Shown: positions 17,691 through 25,071, counted from the stretch's first letter. The stretch: DNA of 64,000 nucleotides from Desulfovibrionaceae bacterium (GCA_015709315.1 JACCQI010000004.1:62001-126000), one strand, 5' to 3'. The notes: generated from the sequence alone by a model not told the origin. Numbers and translations: made by a program.

Positions 17691-18137
17691 ATGAAATTGA
17701 CTACACGCAGCCGCTACGGAACGCGAATGATGCTCGACATCGCCCAACATTGCCAGGACGGACCCGTCCGCATCCAGGACATAGCCTCCCGCCAGGGGGT
17801 TTCCGCCAAGTACCTTGAAAAGCTCATCCGCAAGCTCAAGGACGCCGGATTCATCAAGTCCAAGCGCGGCCCCAAGGGTGGGCACACCCTGGCCGTTCCG
17901 GCGTCGGAAATTCTCATCGGCCAGGTGGTCCACGCCCTGGAGGGCGACGCCTCCCTGGTGGAATGCCGCTCCGGCAAGGACGGGTGCGAGCGCATGGACA
18001 TCTGCCTGACCAGGCGGCTGTGGAAGGAGGCGGCCGAAGCCATGTACTCCCGGCTCAACACCTTTACCCTGGCCGACCTGCTGGAAGACGCCGAAGCCTG
18101 CGCCAACCCGGATTCACTGCCCATGGAATTGCTATAG
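17691..18137 (+). CDS. Rrf2-family transcriptional regulator
   Basis: 148 residues. Winged-helix DNA-binding domain at the N-terminus (TTRSRYGTRMMLDIA ... ASRQGVSAKYLEKLIRKLKDAGFIKSKRGPKGG), then a dimerisation helix. Three cysteines spaced C-X6-C-X5-C around residues 92-105 (ECRSGKDGCERMDIC) match the iron-sulfur ligands of IscR/RsrR-type members, so a redox or Fe-S sensing role is likely. There is no isc or suf operon nearby; its targets cannot be read from this window. Confidence 0.9.
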   Translation: MKLTTRSRYGTRMMLDIAQHCQDGPVRIQDIASRQGVSAKYLEKLIRKLKDAGFIKSKRGPKGGHTLAVPASEILIGQVVHALEGDASLVECRSGKDGCERMDICLTRRLWKEAAEAMYSRLNTFTLADLLEDAEACANPDSLPMELL

Positions 18138-18246
18138 TCCCGGCGGCGGCCTGCGAGCATCGCGCACAAGGGTCATTCAAACACTTGTTTACTTCCTCCC
18201 GGTCGTGTACGGGAAACCATAGAGTGACCTTCAACAGGGAGTAATC

Positions 18247-18888
18247 GTGGAACTTCCCTTACGTGATCCCGTCAGCGGCCTGACCCATTGCATCGCGGCC
18301 GGGCTGGCCGTGCTCGGCACGGTTCTGCTCATCCTGCGCTCGGTCAGCCCGGCCATGCCGTGGCATATCGTGACCTTTTCCGTTTTCGGCGGTGGTATGA
18401 TCCTCTTGTACACGGCCAGCACCCTGTACCACTGGCTGCCGGTCTCCGAGGACTGGGTGCGCTTTTTGCGGCGCGTGGACCACTCCATGATCTTCTTCTA
18501 CATCGCGGCCACGTACACGCCCATCTGCCTCATCCCCCTGCGCGGCGGCTGGGGATGGTCCCTGTTCGGGGTCATCTGGGGGCTGGCCCTGTTCGGCATC
18601 GCCATGAAGATTTTTTGGATCACGGCCCCGCGCCGGCTTTCGACCTCCATCTATCTGGCCATGGGCTGGATGGTGCTGGTCGGCATCTATCCCCTGTACA
18701 AGTCGCTGCCGGGCGCGGCCCTGGCCTGGCTGGTGGGCGGCGGCCTGGTCTATTCCCTGGGCGCGGTGATCTATGCCGTGAAGTGGCCCGATCCCGTGCC
18801 CCGGGTCTTCGGGTTCCACGAGATATTCCATCTGTTCGTCATCGGCGGCAGCTTCTGCCACTTCGTGGTCATGTACTGGTACGTGTAG
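18247..18888 (+). CDS. Haemolysin III / PAQR-family membrane protein
   Basis: 213 residues with seven predicted membrane helices. Family metal-binding positions are visible: SxxYH (TASTLYHWL), an aspartate in RRVDHSMIFFYIA, and the C-terminal FHEIFHLFVIGGSFCHF. The fold is that of zinc-dependent PAQR hydrolases; the cellular role in bacteria is uncertain despite the name. Start is GTG 18247, five bases after a good GGGAG. Confidence 0.9.
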   Translation: MELPLRDPVSGLTHCIAAGLAVLGTVLLILRSVSPAMPWHIVTFSVFGGGMILLYTASTLYHWLPVSEDWVRFLRRVDHSMIFFYIAATYTPICLIPLRGGWGWSLFGVIWGLALFGIAMKIFWITAPRRLSTSIYLAMGWMVLVGIYPLYKSLPGAALAWLVGGGLVYSLGAVIYAVKWPDPVPRVFGFHEIFHLFVIGGSFCHFVVMYWYV

Positions 18889-18956
18889 CGAGGGATCCGG
18901 CCCGGCATGGGCAGGCCCCTGCAACCTGACCGGAAGCGGCGTCGGAAAGAAAAAAA

Positions 18957-18985
18957 GCCTTCGGGGAAATCCCCGAAGGCCTTTC
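18957..18985. terminator. Bidirectional intrinsic terminator
   Basis: GCCTTCGGGG (18957-18966), AAAT, CCCCGAAGGC (18971-18980). A-run AAAAAAA precedes it and CTTTC follows, so it serves the rightward haemolysin III gene weakly and the leftward symporter operon strongly. Confidence 0.85.
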
Positions 18986-19004
18986 AAGTCGATGCGTTCA
19001 GCCG

Positions 19005-19106
19005 CTAGCGGCTCCGGCGGCAGATAGCGGTGCGGATGCAGTATGCCGCGCCGCCCCAGGTCACGCCCAGGCCGAGGATCATCATTATGATTGCGGAAGT
19101 GGACAT
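19005..19106 (-). CDS. MetS-like small subunit of an NSS transporter
   Basis: 33 residues: MSTSAIIMMILGLGVTWGGA followed by AYCIRTAICRRSR. One membrane helix and a basic tail. ATG 19106 follows a GGGAGG ribosome site, 10 bp after the symporter stop. This matches the MetS class of tiny proteins encoded after NSS symporters; in Corynebacterium MetP needs MetS to take up methionine. The reading frame, ribosome site and position all fit, although the gene is too short for most callers. Confidence 0.85.
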   Translation of the reverse strand: MSTSAIIMMILGLGVTWGGAAYCIRTAICRRSR

Positions 19107-19116
19107 TCGAACCTCC

Positions 19117-20601
19117 CTAGTTTTTGCGGACGAAGCTGCACACGGGCTGCTTCTTGTTCAGGGCCAGGGACAGGACAAAGGACACGGGCAGCAGGGACCA
19201 GCCGAGCATGACCAGGTCCGAGGTGGCGTACCCGCCGTAGGGGGTGCCCAGGTCGGTGACCAGGTTCATGACGAAGGAGTAGCCGAGCACGCCCACGGTG
19301 ACCAGTTTCAGGCAGAGCTTCCACGCCTTGCCCACCCGGAAGTCCGAGGTGGCGTTCACGTGGCTTTCGATGCCGTCCAGGCCCACGATGTAGCTCATCA
19401 GGCATATTTCGGCCAGGGCCAGGCCCAGGATGCACATGTTGTTGATGAAGTGGTCGACGATGTCCAGGATGAGCAGGCCGCCGCCGGTGGTGAAGATGAT
19501 GGTGGCCGCGTAGCCCAGGCCGCAGACCACGCTGGCGGTGGCCTTCCGGCTCCAGCCGAACTTGTCGATGAACGAGGAGCTGACCGCTTCCACGATGGAG
19601 ATGTGGGAGCTGACGCCCGCCATGGTCAGGCAGAGGAAGAACAGGGTGCCGAAGAAGACCGGGGCGGGCATGGTGTTGATGGCCGCCGGAATGGTGATGA
19701 AGGCCAGGCCCACGCCGGAACCGGCCACGTCGGCCACGGATTGGCCCGTGGCTTGGGCCATGTTGCCGAGCATGGAGAAGATCATGACGCCCGCCAGCAT
19801 GGAGAAGCCGCAGTTGATGAACACGGTCATGGCCGCGTTGTTGCTGATGTCGGATTCCTTGGGCAGGTAGCTGGAGTAGGCCAGCATGATGGAGAAGCCG
19901 ATGGACAGGGAGAAGAATATCTGCCCGTAGGCGTCGGCCCAGACCGAGAAGTCGGCCAGCTTGGAGAAATCGGGGGTGAACAGGTAGTCAAGGCCGGTCA
20001 TGGCCCCGTCCAGGCTGACCACGCGGACGATGATCAGCAGCACCAGGAAGAAGAGCAGGGGGATGAGCACCTTGCAGGCGCGCTCGATGCCCTTGCGGAC
20101 GCCCGAGGTGATGGCCAGCCAGGTCACGCCCCAGGCCAGGGTGCATGCCGCGAGGATGGGCCAGCGGATCGAACCCAGATCAAGGGGAGAGCCGGTCAGC
20201 CCGAGGTATTCGCCGAAGAAGAACGCCTTGGGATCGACGCCCCACGCCTGGTTGAAGGCAAAGCCGGTGTAGTTGATGGTCCAGCCGACCACCGCTACAT
20301 AGTATATGGAGATGACAAGGGCCACGATGACCTGCATCCAGCCGAGCGGTTCCCAGTGGGAGCCGAGGGCGCGGAACACCTTGGGCGCGGAGCCTCGGTG
20401 CTTGTGGCCCATGCCGAATTCGAGGATCATGAAGGGGATGCCCGCGGTCAGCAGGGCGAAGATGTAGGGGATGAGGAAGGCGCCGCCGCCGTTCTCATAG
20501 GCCATGTAGGGGAAACGCCAGATGTTTCCCAAGCCGATTGCGGAGCCGACCGCCGCCAGGACGAATCCTGCGCGAGAGCCCCATTGTTCACGTTGAGCCA
20601 T
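19117..20601 (-). CDS. Sodium-dependent amino-acid symporter, NSS family (MetP-like)
   Basis: 494 residues with about eleven to twelve membrane helices. The NSS signature is plain in the first helix (AAVGSAIGLGNIWRFPYMAYENGGGAFLIPY), where LeuT-type proteins bind Na+ and substrate. Other family pieces are GVRKGIERACKVLIPLLF and SLSIGFSIMLAYSSYLPKESD. The adjacent MetS-like gene suggests methionine or small neutral amino acids as substrate; this is an inference. ATG 20601 follows AGGTGA. Expression probably starts at the promoter at 20780-20808, giving a leader of about 170 nt. Confidence 0.92.
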   Translation of the reverse strand: MAQREQWGSRAGFVLAAVGSAIGLGNIWRFPYMAYENGGGAFLIPYIFALLTAGIPFMILEFGMGHKHRGSAPKVFRALGSHWEPLGWMQVIVALVISIYYVAVVGWTINYTGFAFNQAWGVDPKAFFFGEYLGLTGSPLDLGSIRWPILAACTLAWGVTWLAITSGVRKGIERACKVLIPLLFFLVLLIIVRVVSLDGAMTGLDYLFTPDFSKLADFSVWADAYGQIFFSLSIGFSIMLAYSSYLPKESDISNNAAMTVFINCGFSMLAGVMIFSMLGNMAQATGQSVADVAGSGVGLAFITIPAAINTMPAPVFFGTLFFLCLTMAGVSSHISIVEAVSSSFIDKFGWSRKATASVVCGLGYAATIIFTTGGGLLILDIVDHFINNMCILGLALAEICLMSYIVGLDGIESHVNATSDFRVGKAWKLCLKLVTVGVLGYSFVMNLVTDLGTPYGGYATSDLVMLGWSLLPVSFVLSLALNKKQPVCSFVRKN

Positions 20602-20759
20602 GTCGTGTCACCTGTGTTTGAAAGTCTGCCCCGCCCCGGCAGGCGGGAAAAATCGACGGGGGAGAAAGCGAACATGCCCGTCTCCCCCGGTGTCGGACGC
20701 AATAACGGGGTACCGCTTTCGGTAACCCCGTTGTCGTATCCGCCATTGGACCCGATCTA
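20602..20759 (-). promoter_or_regulatory. Structured mRNA leader of the NSS symporter
   Basis: Reading leftward, three hairpins lie between the likely promoter and the start codon. The first pairs AACGGGGTTACCG with CGGTACCCCGTT (20732-20704) around an AAAG loop with one bulge. The second pairs GGGGGAGA with TCTCCCCC. The third is CCCGCC..GGCGGG-like. No T-run follows the first. It could be an attenuator or ligand-sensing leader; I cannot match it to a known riboswitch class. Confidence 0.35.
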
Positions 20760-20779
20760 AATTATGAATTTCTCATATG

Positions 20780-20808
20780 TGCTTAATTAGAGGCGCTCCA
20801 CTTGTCAA
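20780..20808 (-). promoter_or_regulatory. Candidate sigma-70 promoter of the NSS symporter
   Basis: Leftward TTGACA (20808-20803), a 17-bp spacer, then TAAGCA (20785-20780). The -35 is perfect and the -10 weak, within an AT-rich island that contrasts with the GC-rich surroundings. Confidence 0.6.
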
Positions 20809-20818
20809 TAGCGAAAAA

Positions 20819-20876
20819 TAACGAATAATAGTTCGATTTCTCTATCTAAAAATGAACATTGTTCGTTTATTCGTTA
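20819..20876. repeat. Nested dyad upstream of the NSS promoter
   Basis: TAACGAATAA (20819-20828) and TTATTCGTTA (20867-20876) are a perfect 10-bp inverted repeat. Inside lies the perfect palindrome GAACATTGTTC (20854-20864), with a related TAGTTCGA nearby. It sits 11 bp upstream of the predicted -35 and could be an activator or repressor site for the symporter operon. Confidence 0.5.
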
Positions 20877-20956
20877 CGCACGAGTTCATGGAGGCTCGAC
20901 GCGGCGGGCCCCGGGAACCAGGGGACCCCCGGGGTCCGGCTTTTGGTCCGCCGCGG

Positions 20957-21298
20957 CTAGAAGGTGATGATCGTGTAACCGCGCTCAATATAAGAGGACA
21001 TGGACGGGTGGCCGGACATGTCGTCGAGCAGATCCAGGCCGGACGCCTCGACCGCTTCGAGCACGCCCATCTTGGATGAGCACGCCCGGCACGCGCCGTC
21101 GATGAGACCCGCTTCCCTGGCCTTGGCGTACAGGGGGGAGAACGGGCTTTCGCCGCTTTCCAACTCGGGGATCAGCTTGACCGATGCGCCTTCGAAAACG
21201 ATGGTGCATTCGGTCCCCTTCGCATGCATGTCCAGCGCGTTCAGGAGCACATGGGCGAAGCACGTCATCTCGCCGTTGAAGGCATACAGGCAGTACAT
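20957..21298 (-). CDS. DsrE-like cytoplasmic protein
   Basis: 113 residues, DsrE/DsrF-like alpha/beta fold inferred from the opening MYCLYAFNGEMTCFAHVLLNALDMH, a strand at CTIVFEGASVKLI, and a mid-protein Cys pair in GACRACSSKMGVLEAVEASG. Members take part in sulfur relay or are of unknown function; a cysteine at the family's active position would carry persulfide. ATG 21298 follows GGAG. A GGACCCC/GGGGTCC hairpin (20923-20937) sits downstream. It is followed, in a separate unit, by the NSS operon. Confidence 0.8.
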   Translation of the reverse strand: MYCLYAFNGEMTCFAHVLLNALDMHAKGTECTIVFEGASVKLIPELESGESPFSPLYAKAREAGLIDGACRACSSKMGVLEAVEASGLDLLDDMSGHPSMSSYIERGYTIITF

Positions 21299-21330
21299 GG
21301 TAGCTCCGTTGGTTGGAGTGTCGGCACGAT

Positions 21331-21360
21331 AAAGGCCCCCTGAGCATAACAGAGGGCCTT
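21331..21360 (-). terminator. Terminator downstream of the peroxiredoxin gene
   Basis: On the minus strand AAGGCCCTCTG, loop TTATGCT, CAGGGGGCCTTT then ATCG. The stem has one mismatch. It separates the peroxiredoxin from the DsrE-like gene. Confidence 0.7.
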
Positions 21361-21412
21361 GGTTGTCGTCACGCGGTTGCCGAAACCGGCGATCCGCATC
21401 CGGCGCGGGAGC

Positions 21413-22024
21413 CTAGTCGAAGGCCTGCTGGACCTTCCATTCCTCCCAGACCCTGCCCACCAGGCCGGGGCCGGGGTTGAGCACGGGCTTGCCGGGCTTC
21501 CAGCCGGACGGGGTGGCCTGCGCGCCCTTGGACTCGCGCACCAACTGGAACGCCTGGATCTGGCGGATGCTCTCGGACACGTTGCGGCCCACGGGCGGGG
21601 CCAGGACCTCGAAGCCCTGGATCACGCCGTCGGGGTCGATGATGAACCGGCCGCGCACGTCCACGCCCGCGGTCTCGTCGTAGACGCCGTAGGCGGACCC
21701 CACGGCACCGCCGCCGTCGCTGAGCATGGGAAAGGGCATCTTGCCCTTGGTGATCATCTTGGAAAGTTCGTGTTCCTCCCACATCTTGTGGATGAACATG
21801 GAGTCCGTGGACATGGACAGCACCTGGACGCCGAGCTTGTCGAATTCGTCATGCTTCTCTGCGACCGCAGAGATTTCGGTGGCTCAGACAAAGGTGAAGT
21901 CGCCGGGGTAGAAGCAGAGCACGACCCATTTGCCCAGGTATTCGGACAGGGTGACGGAACCGAACCCGCCGTCGACGTACGCCGCTACGGTGAAATCAGG
22001 GGCTTTTTGGCCAACGCGTATCAT
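21413..22024 (-). CDS. Selenocysteine-containing peroxiredoxin (UGA at the peroxidatic position)
   Basis: About 203 residues if the in-frame TGA at 21884-21886 is read as selenocysteine (residue 47). The N-terminal part [11 protein letters not shown] ... [13 protein letters not shown] continues in the same frame as [30 protein letters not shown], exactly where Prx1/AhpC enzymes have FTFVCPTEI. The UGA therefore replaces the peroxidatic cysteine. A hairpin with a GGTC loop follows it (21856-21873). The resolving-cysteine motif, normally near EVCPxxWKPG, reads [10 protein letters not shown], so no resolving cysteine is present. ATG 22024 has GGAGG four bases upstream; the frame is open to 22147 as a Gln/Pro-rich extension. 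The role is peroxide reduction in the cytoplasm. Confidence 0.88.
21856..21873 (-). ncRNA. Bacterial SECIS hairpin inside the peroxiredoxin gene
   Basis: Transcript order is TGA, ten bases, TCTCTGC, loop GGTC, GCAGAGA: a perfect 7-bp stem. The first loop G lies 18 nt after the TGA, within the 16-37 nt window known for bacterial SECIS elements, and a G in the apical loop is the base SelB recognises. The codons here (TCT, GCA, GAG) depart from the usual GC-ending preference of the gene, as expected if RNA structure is selected. Confidence 0.82.
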
Positions 22025-22147
22025 GGGGCCTCCTTGCGGGGTTTGCGCCTGGGACTGGGCTTCCTCTTCGGGCTGCGCCGCTTTCTCGATTTTGGGAGCC
22101 GGGCGTTCGCAACCGGGGTTCTGCTGTGAAGGCATGGCAGTCTCCAT

Positions 22148-22609
22148 CGGGTTAAAGGTGAAACGATCTGGATGGGCCTACCGATGAAAATGATAATACT
22201 TACCATTTTGGCCGATGCAACAATTATTTTAAATATAGATGGAATCGAGAGTAGTCGATTATAAAAATAAATACAATGTGGAAGCGGTCTTGGGCTGCCG
22301 GTGGCGCATGGCGGGCGGAACTTCCGGTTTGCCCGGAAGGCCCCGTCTGGCGCGTCCGTTTTTTCAAGACATTGTCAGGATTATTTCAATATCTTGTTTT
22401 TATTGAATGTTGCTGGGTGGCGACCAACGGGTCGCCGGTGGGTTCGGGCGGGCGTCGGCCAGGGTAATTGTCCGGGAATCCTGGAACAGTGACGCTGTAT
22501 AGTCACAATCACTTTGAATTACAGGAAAAAATTAATGGAATGGAAATTGCTAAATATTATAGTTTTGTAATATTCGTCAATAAATTCGAGTGACAGCGAG
22601 GAGTGCAGC
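22148..22609. other. AT-rich intergenic region before the VPLPA-CTERM gene
   Basis: About 460 bp without a credible gene (585 bp counting from the preferred peroxiredoxin start). It contains two small hairpins, CTTCCGG-TTTG-CCCGGAAG near 22328-22345 and GGCGACC-AACG-GGTCGCC (22419-22436). AT-rich stretches near 22200-22275 and 22500-22590 could hold the divergent promoters. No clear -35/-10 pair stands out. Confidence 0.5.
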
Positions 22610-23449
22610 GTGCGGTTGATGAAAGTGACGATGATGACGGTGGTTGTGGTATGTTTGCTGGCAGTGAATGGATTCGCCTACTCCCTGCCCGGCGGCATGA
22701 CGGGATACAATTCCATGGGCAAGTCGTTTGTCTGGGAGACTTGGACCGATATCGAGCCGGAGCCGACTGCTCCGGCGGACGCCGATTTTCTGAAGTTCGA
22801 CGGCAACCAGAACGTCACGGGCTTCAAGCCGGTGCCCGGTTTCGGCGGCAACCTGTCGTTTTTGGCGGGCGGGTCCTCCAACCCTCTGTCGAGCTTCCAG
22901 GCAACTGTTGGTTATTCCAATTACTCGCCCAGCGCTTCGGCTGGCGTTGCCAGCTTCGGCCTGGAGTTCTCCTGGCATGCCGGGCAGGACTCCTACGGCG
23001 ACGACATGTACTCCGGCATCGGCGTGTACCGGGGCACCGTGGCTGCCGGGGCCGAGTCCGGCGTGACGCAAGACCTGGACGGCTTTGCGGTTTCCTTCTG
23101 GTCCGATGACGAGGACAATTATCCGGAACAGCTTGAGTTTTCGCCCACACCGGGCGGCCCGAACGGCTCCCTGTCGCTGTCGCTTTCCGGCGGGCAGTTG
23201 GAGGCCAAGTTCCTGCTCGGCGACGGGACCTGGGAATCCTTTGCCCTTATCGACCTGACCGCCCTGGGCTGGAGCTCCACGGCCATGGATCAGGTCCTGG
23301 GCCTCTCCGGCCAGGAAGCGGACGTGGATTTCGCCAACTTCCAATCCTCCCCCGAGGCACCGGCCGCCACGCCCATTCCGGGCGCGGTCTGGCTGCTCGG
23401 CTCCGGCCTGGTCGGCCTGGCCGGCTTCCGCAAGCGCTTCCGGCGCTGA
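22610..23449 (+). CDS. VPLPA-CTERM sorting-domain surface protein
   Basis: 279 residues. An N-terminal signal peptide (VTMMTVVVVCLLAVNGFA) is followed by about 220 polar, Gly/Ser-rich, beta-sheet-like residues almost without cysteine. The C-terminal sorting signal has the motif TPIPGAVWLLGSGLVGL and a basic tail (RKRFRR), the VPLPA variant of PEP-CTERM. Such proteins are cut and attached or exported by exosortases, often with exopolysaccharide. No exosortase gene is in this window. GTG 22610 is chosen because GAGGAG lies six bases upstream; ATG 22619 is possible. Confidence 0.88.
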   Translation: MRLMKVTMMTVVVVCLLAVNGFAYSLPGGMTGYNSMGKSFVWETWTDIEPEPTAPADADFLKFDGNQNVTGFKPVPGFGGNLSFLAGGSSNPLSSFQATVGYSNYSPSASAGVASFGLEFSWHAGQDSYGDDMYSGIGVYRGTVAAGAESGVTQDLDGFAVSFWSDDEDNYPEQLEFSPTPGGPNGSLSLSLSGGQLEAKFLLGDGTWESFALIDLTALGWSSTAMDQVLGLSGQEADVDFANFQSSPEAPAATPIPGAVWLLGSGLVGLAGFRKRFRR

Positions 23450-23474
23450 CGCGCGGACGAATCACGCATGCAAA

Positions 23475-23510
23475 GAGGCTCCCCGGCAGTGCGCCGGGGA
23501 GCCTCTTTTT
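23475..23510 (+). terminator. Strong intrinsic terminator
   Basis: GAGGCTCCCCGGC (23475-23487), five-base loop, exact complement (23493-23505) and TTTTT. It ends the VPLPA-CTERM transcript and lies before the convergent YeeE gene. Confidence 0.93.
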
Positions 23511-23529
23511 CGTGTGCCGTTGTCCGGGT

Positions 23530-24054
23530 CTACAATCCCTTTCGTTCGATGAAACGCAGGATCAGGACGTAGAGGGCCGCCAGGACCGCGAGGACGATCC
23601 AGTGGTTCACGCCCAACGCGTCCGGCAGGGTGATCTTGCCGAAGTTGCCCCAGGTGTAGACGGTTTCCTTGAGGGCCGGGTAGGTGTGGGCGAACAGGGA
23701 AGCCCCGCCCAGCATGCCGAGGATGGCCCACAGCGCGTCCAGGCGTCCCTCGCCCAGTGCTCCGGCCGAGGTGCCGGGGCAGTAGCCCACGATGCCCCAG
23801 CCCAGGCCGAACAGGAGACCGCCGATGATGTTCGGGCCAAGGGCGGTGGCCTTCAGGGAGAGCTTCACCAGCCCGAGGTCGCGCAGCAGGTAGATGCCCA
23901 CCATGGCCACGATGATGTTGGACAGCATGAACTTCACGATGGTCATGTCCATCAGGCGCAGCGCGCCCAGTTGCTTGTCGTAGCGCAGGACCCGTCCCTT
24001 CTGGAGCAGGAAGCCGAAGACGATGCCGGTAATGAGTCCGTATACGAGTGTCAT
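23530..24054 (-). CDS. YeeE/YedE-family transporter subunit, second half
   Basis: 174 residues, about four to five membrane helices. The family cysteine motif is in GIVGYCPGTSAGALGEG, followed by the small-residue helix AILGMLGGASLFA. YeeE/YedE proteins move thiosulfate or other sulfur species across the inner membrane; E. coli YeeE uses such cysteines. Here the protein is split in two genes that overlap by four bases, each with one cysteine motif, so they probably assemble together. ATG 24054 is inside the overlap. Confidence 0.85.
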   Translation of the reverse strand: MTLVYGLITGIVFGFLLQKGRVLRYDKQLGALRLMDMTIVKFMLSNIIVAMVGIYLLRDLGLVKLSLKATALGPNIIGGLLFGLGWGIVGYCPGTSAGALGEGRLDALWAILGMLGGASLFAHTYPALKETVYTWGNFGKITLPDALGVNHWIVLAVLAALYVLILRFIERKGL

Positions 24055-24566
24055 CGCGTTGCCCTCCCGTACATCAGCCGCGCCGAGACGATGCCGCCGA
24101 TGAAGAAGCAGGCCGCGGCCACGAAGCCGCTGACCGACATCTGCGCCAGGCCCGACAGGCCGTGCCCGCTGGGGCAACCTCCGGCCAGGCGCGCGCCGTA
24201 CACGCCGATGATGCCGCCCGCAAAGGCGGCCAGGGCGCGCGGCAGGGGAGATGCGCCGAACCGGGCGGTCCACATGTCCGGCACCATCTGCACGCGGAAG
24301 GAGCCGTCCGTGCGCGAGGCGATGAAGGCCCCGATGACGATGCCGACCACGAACAGGAACTGCCAGTCCACGGCCAGGTTGTATTTGAGGTAGTAGGCCG
24401 TATCCACCAGGGCGGGGGAAAGGGTGTTTTCAATCATCCCCGCCGAACGAACAAAGGTGGTGGAGGCCCCGAGGTATTTGCCCGCCACCAGGACCGAGGC
24501 CACGGCCAGTACGCCGCTCAAGGCTCCGGCCACATAGGGGCTCCAGGGTCTTTCCGATCCGCTCAT
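24051..24566 (-). CDS. YeeE/YedE-family transporter subunit, first half
   Basis: About 171 residues with four or five membrane helices. The motif GGCPSGHGLSGLAQMSVSGFVA, typical of the family, lies near the C-terminus. The start at 24566 is decided by the ribosome site: GGAGG is nine bases upstream of this ATG but directly abuts the earlier in-frame ATG at 24575. It is first in the two-gene operon. A Fur-box-like sequence lies 110 bp upstream. Confidence 0.87.
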   Translation of the reverse strand: MSGSERPWSPYVAGALSGVLAVASVLVAGKYLGASTTFVRSAGMIENTLSPALVDTAYYLKYNLAVDWQFLFVVGIVIGAFIASRTDGSFRVQMVPDMWTARFGASPLPRALAAFAGGIIGVYGARLAGGCPSGHGLSGLAQMSVSGFVAAACFFIGGIVSARLMYGRATR

Positions 24567-24675
24567 GAGATGCATCCTCCGTAAAACGGTTGAGGTGTCC
24601 CGTGCCGTTCCCCGCGGCCGCCGAAGGCGGCGGCCCTGCGAAGAGCGCGACGGGTCCGCTGACGTATGAATATTT

Positions 24676-24694
24676 GAGTATAGTTATCATTTTC
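24676..24694 (-). promoter_or_regulatory. Fur-box-like sequence upstream of the YeeE/YedE pair
   Basis: On the minus strand GAAAATGATAACTATACTC agrees with the 19-bp Fur consensus at 14 of 19 positions. It also contains a -10-like TATACT. Iron or related metal control of the sulfur transporter is a hypothesis only. Confidence 0.4.
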
Positions 24695-24761
24695 AACGAA
24701 AAGGCAAGGGTGGAATCGAAAAAAGTGGCGTTTCCGGTCGGCAGCCAATGGCTTTTCGTTT

Positions 24762-24794
24762 GTAAAAAAGGCCCCGGATTCGTTTCGGGGCCTT
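24762..24794 (-). terminator. Leftward terminator-like hairpin
   Basis: Minus strand AAGGCCCCG, nine-base loop, CGGGGCCTTTTTT. It sits about 120 bp beyond the tRNA terminator. The 24795-24911 stretch between them shows no gene; the hairpin may be a back-up stop for the tRNA or the end of a small transcript. The whole 24567-24949 interval is otherwise gene-free. Confidence 0.6.
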
Positions 24795-24911
24795 GGCGAT
24801 GCGGTAAAGGTGCGGCTCTCGTTGCGGAAACGCCGCTTGTCCGCGCCCGACGGCCCGGCTGTGGCGGGGCGTGGATGTTTCGGATGCCGGACGGCTGGGC
24901 GGAAAAAGGAA

Positions 24912-24940
24912 AGCGGGCCGGGCGAATTGCCCGGCCCGCT
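24912..24940 (-). terminator. Terminator after tRNA-Pro
   Basis: AGCGGGCCGGGC (24912-24923), GAATT loop, exact 12-bp complement (24929-24940), with TTCCTTTTTCC following on the minus strand. Ten bases past the tRNA 3' end. Confidence 0.9.
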
Positions 24941-24949
24941 GCTTTTCAC

Positions 24950-25026
24950 TGGTCGGAGTGGAGGGATTTGAACCCCCGACATCCTGCTCCCAAAGCAGGC
25001 GCGCTACCGGTCTGCGCCACACTCCG
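24950..25026 (-). tRNA. tRNA-Pro (anticodon TGG)
   Basis: 77 nt including an encoded CCA. The acceptor stem pairs CGGAGTG at the 5' end with CACTCCG before ACCA. The anticodon arm is CCTGC-TTTGGGA-GCAGG with anticodon TGG, reading CCA and, by wobble, other proline codons. The T arm shows the standard GGTTCAAATCC loop. It is a single gene with its own terminator. Confidence 0.96.
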
Positions 25027-25071
25027 AAGGCATGAATACCTACTGGAAACGGGAGCGGTTGGCAAGGGCGG

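Noticed and set aside
21884-21886. Frameshift or nonsense mutation in the peroxiredoxin
   Set aside because: The frame is unchanged across the TGA, flanking residues are conserved, and a SECIS-like hairpin follows, so selenocysteine is the better explanation.
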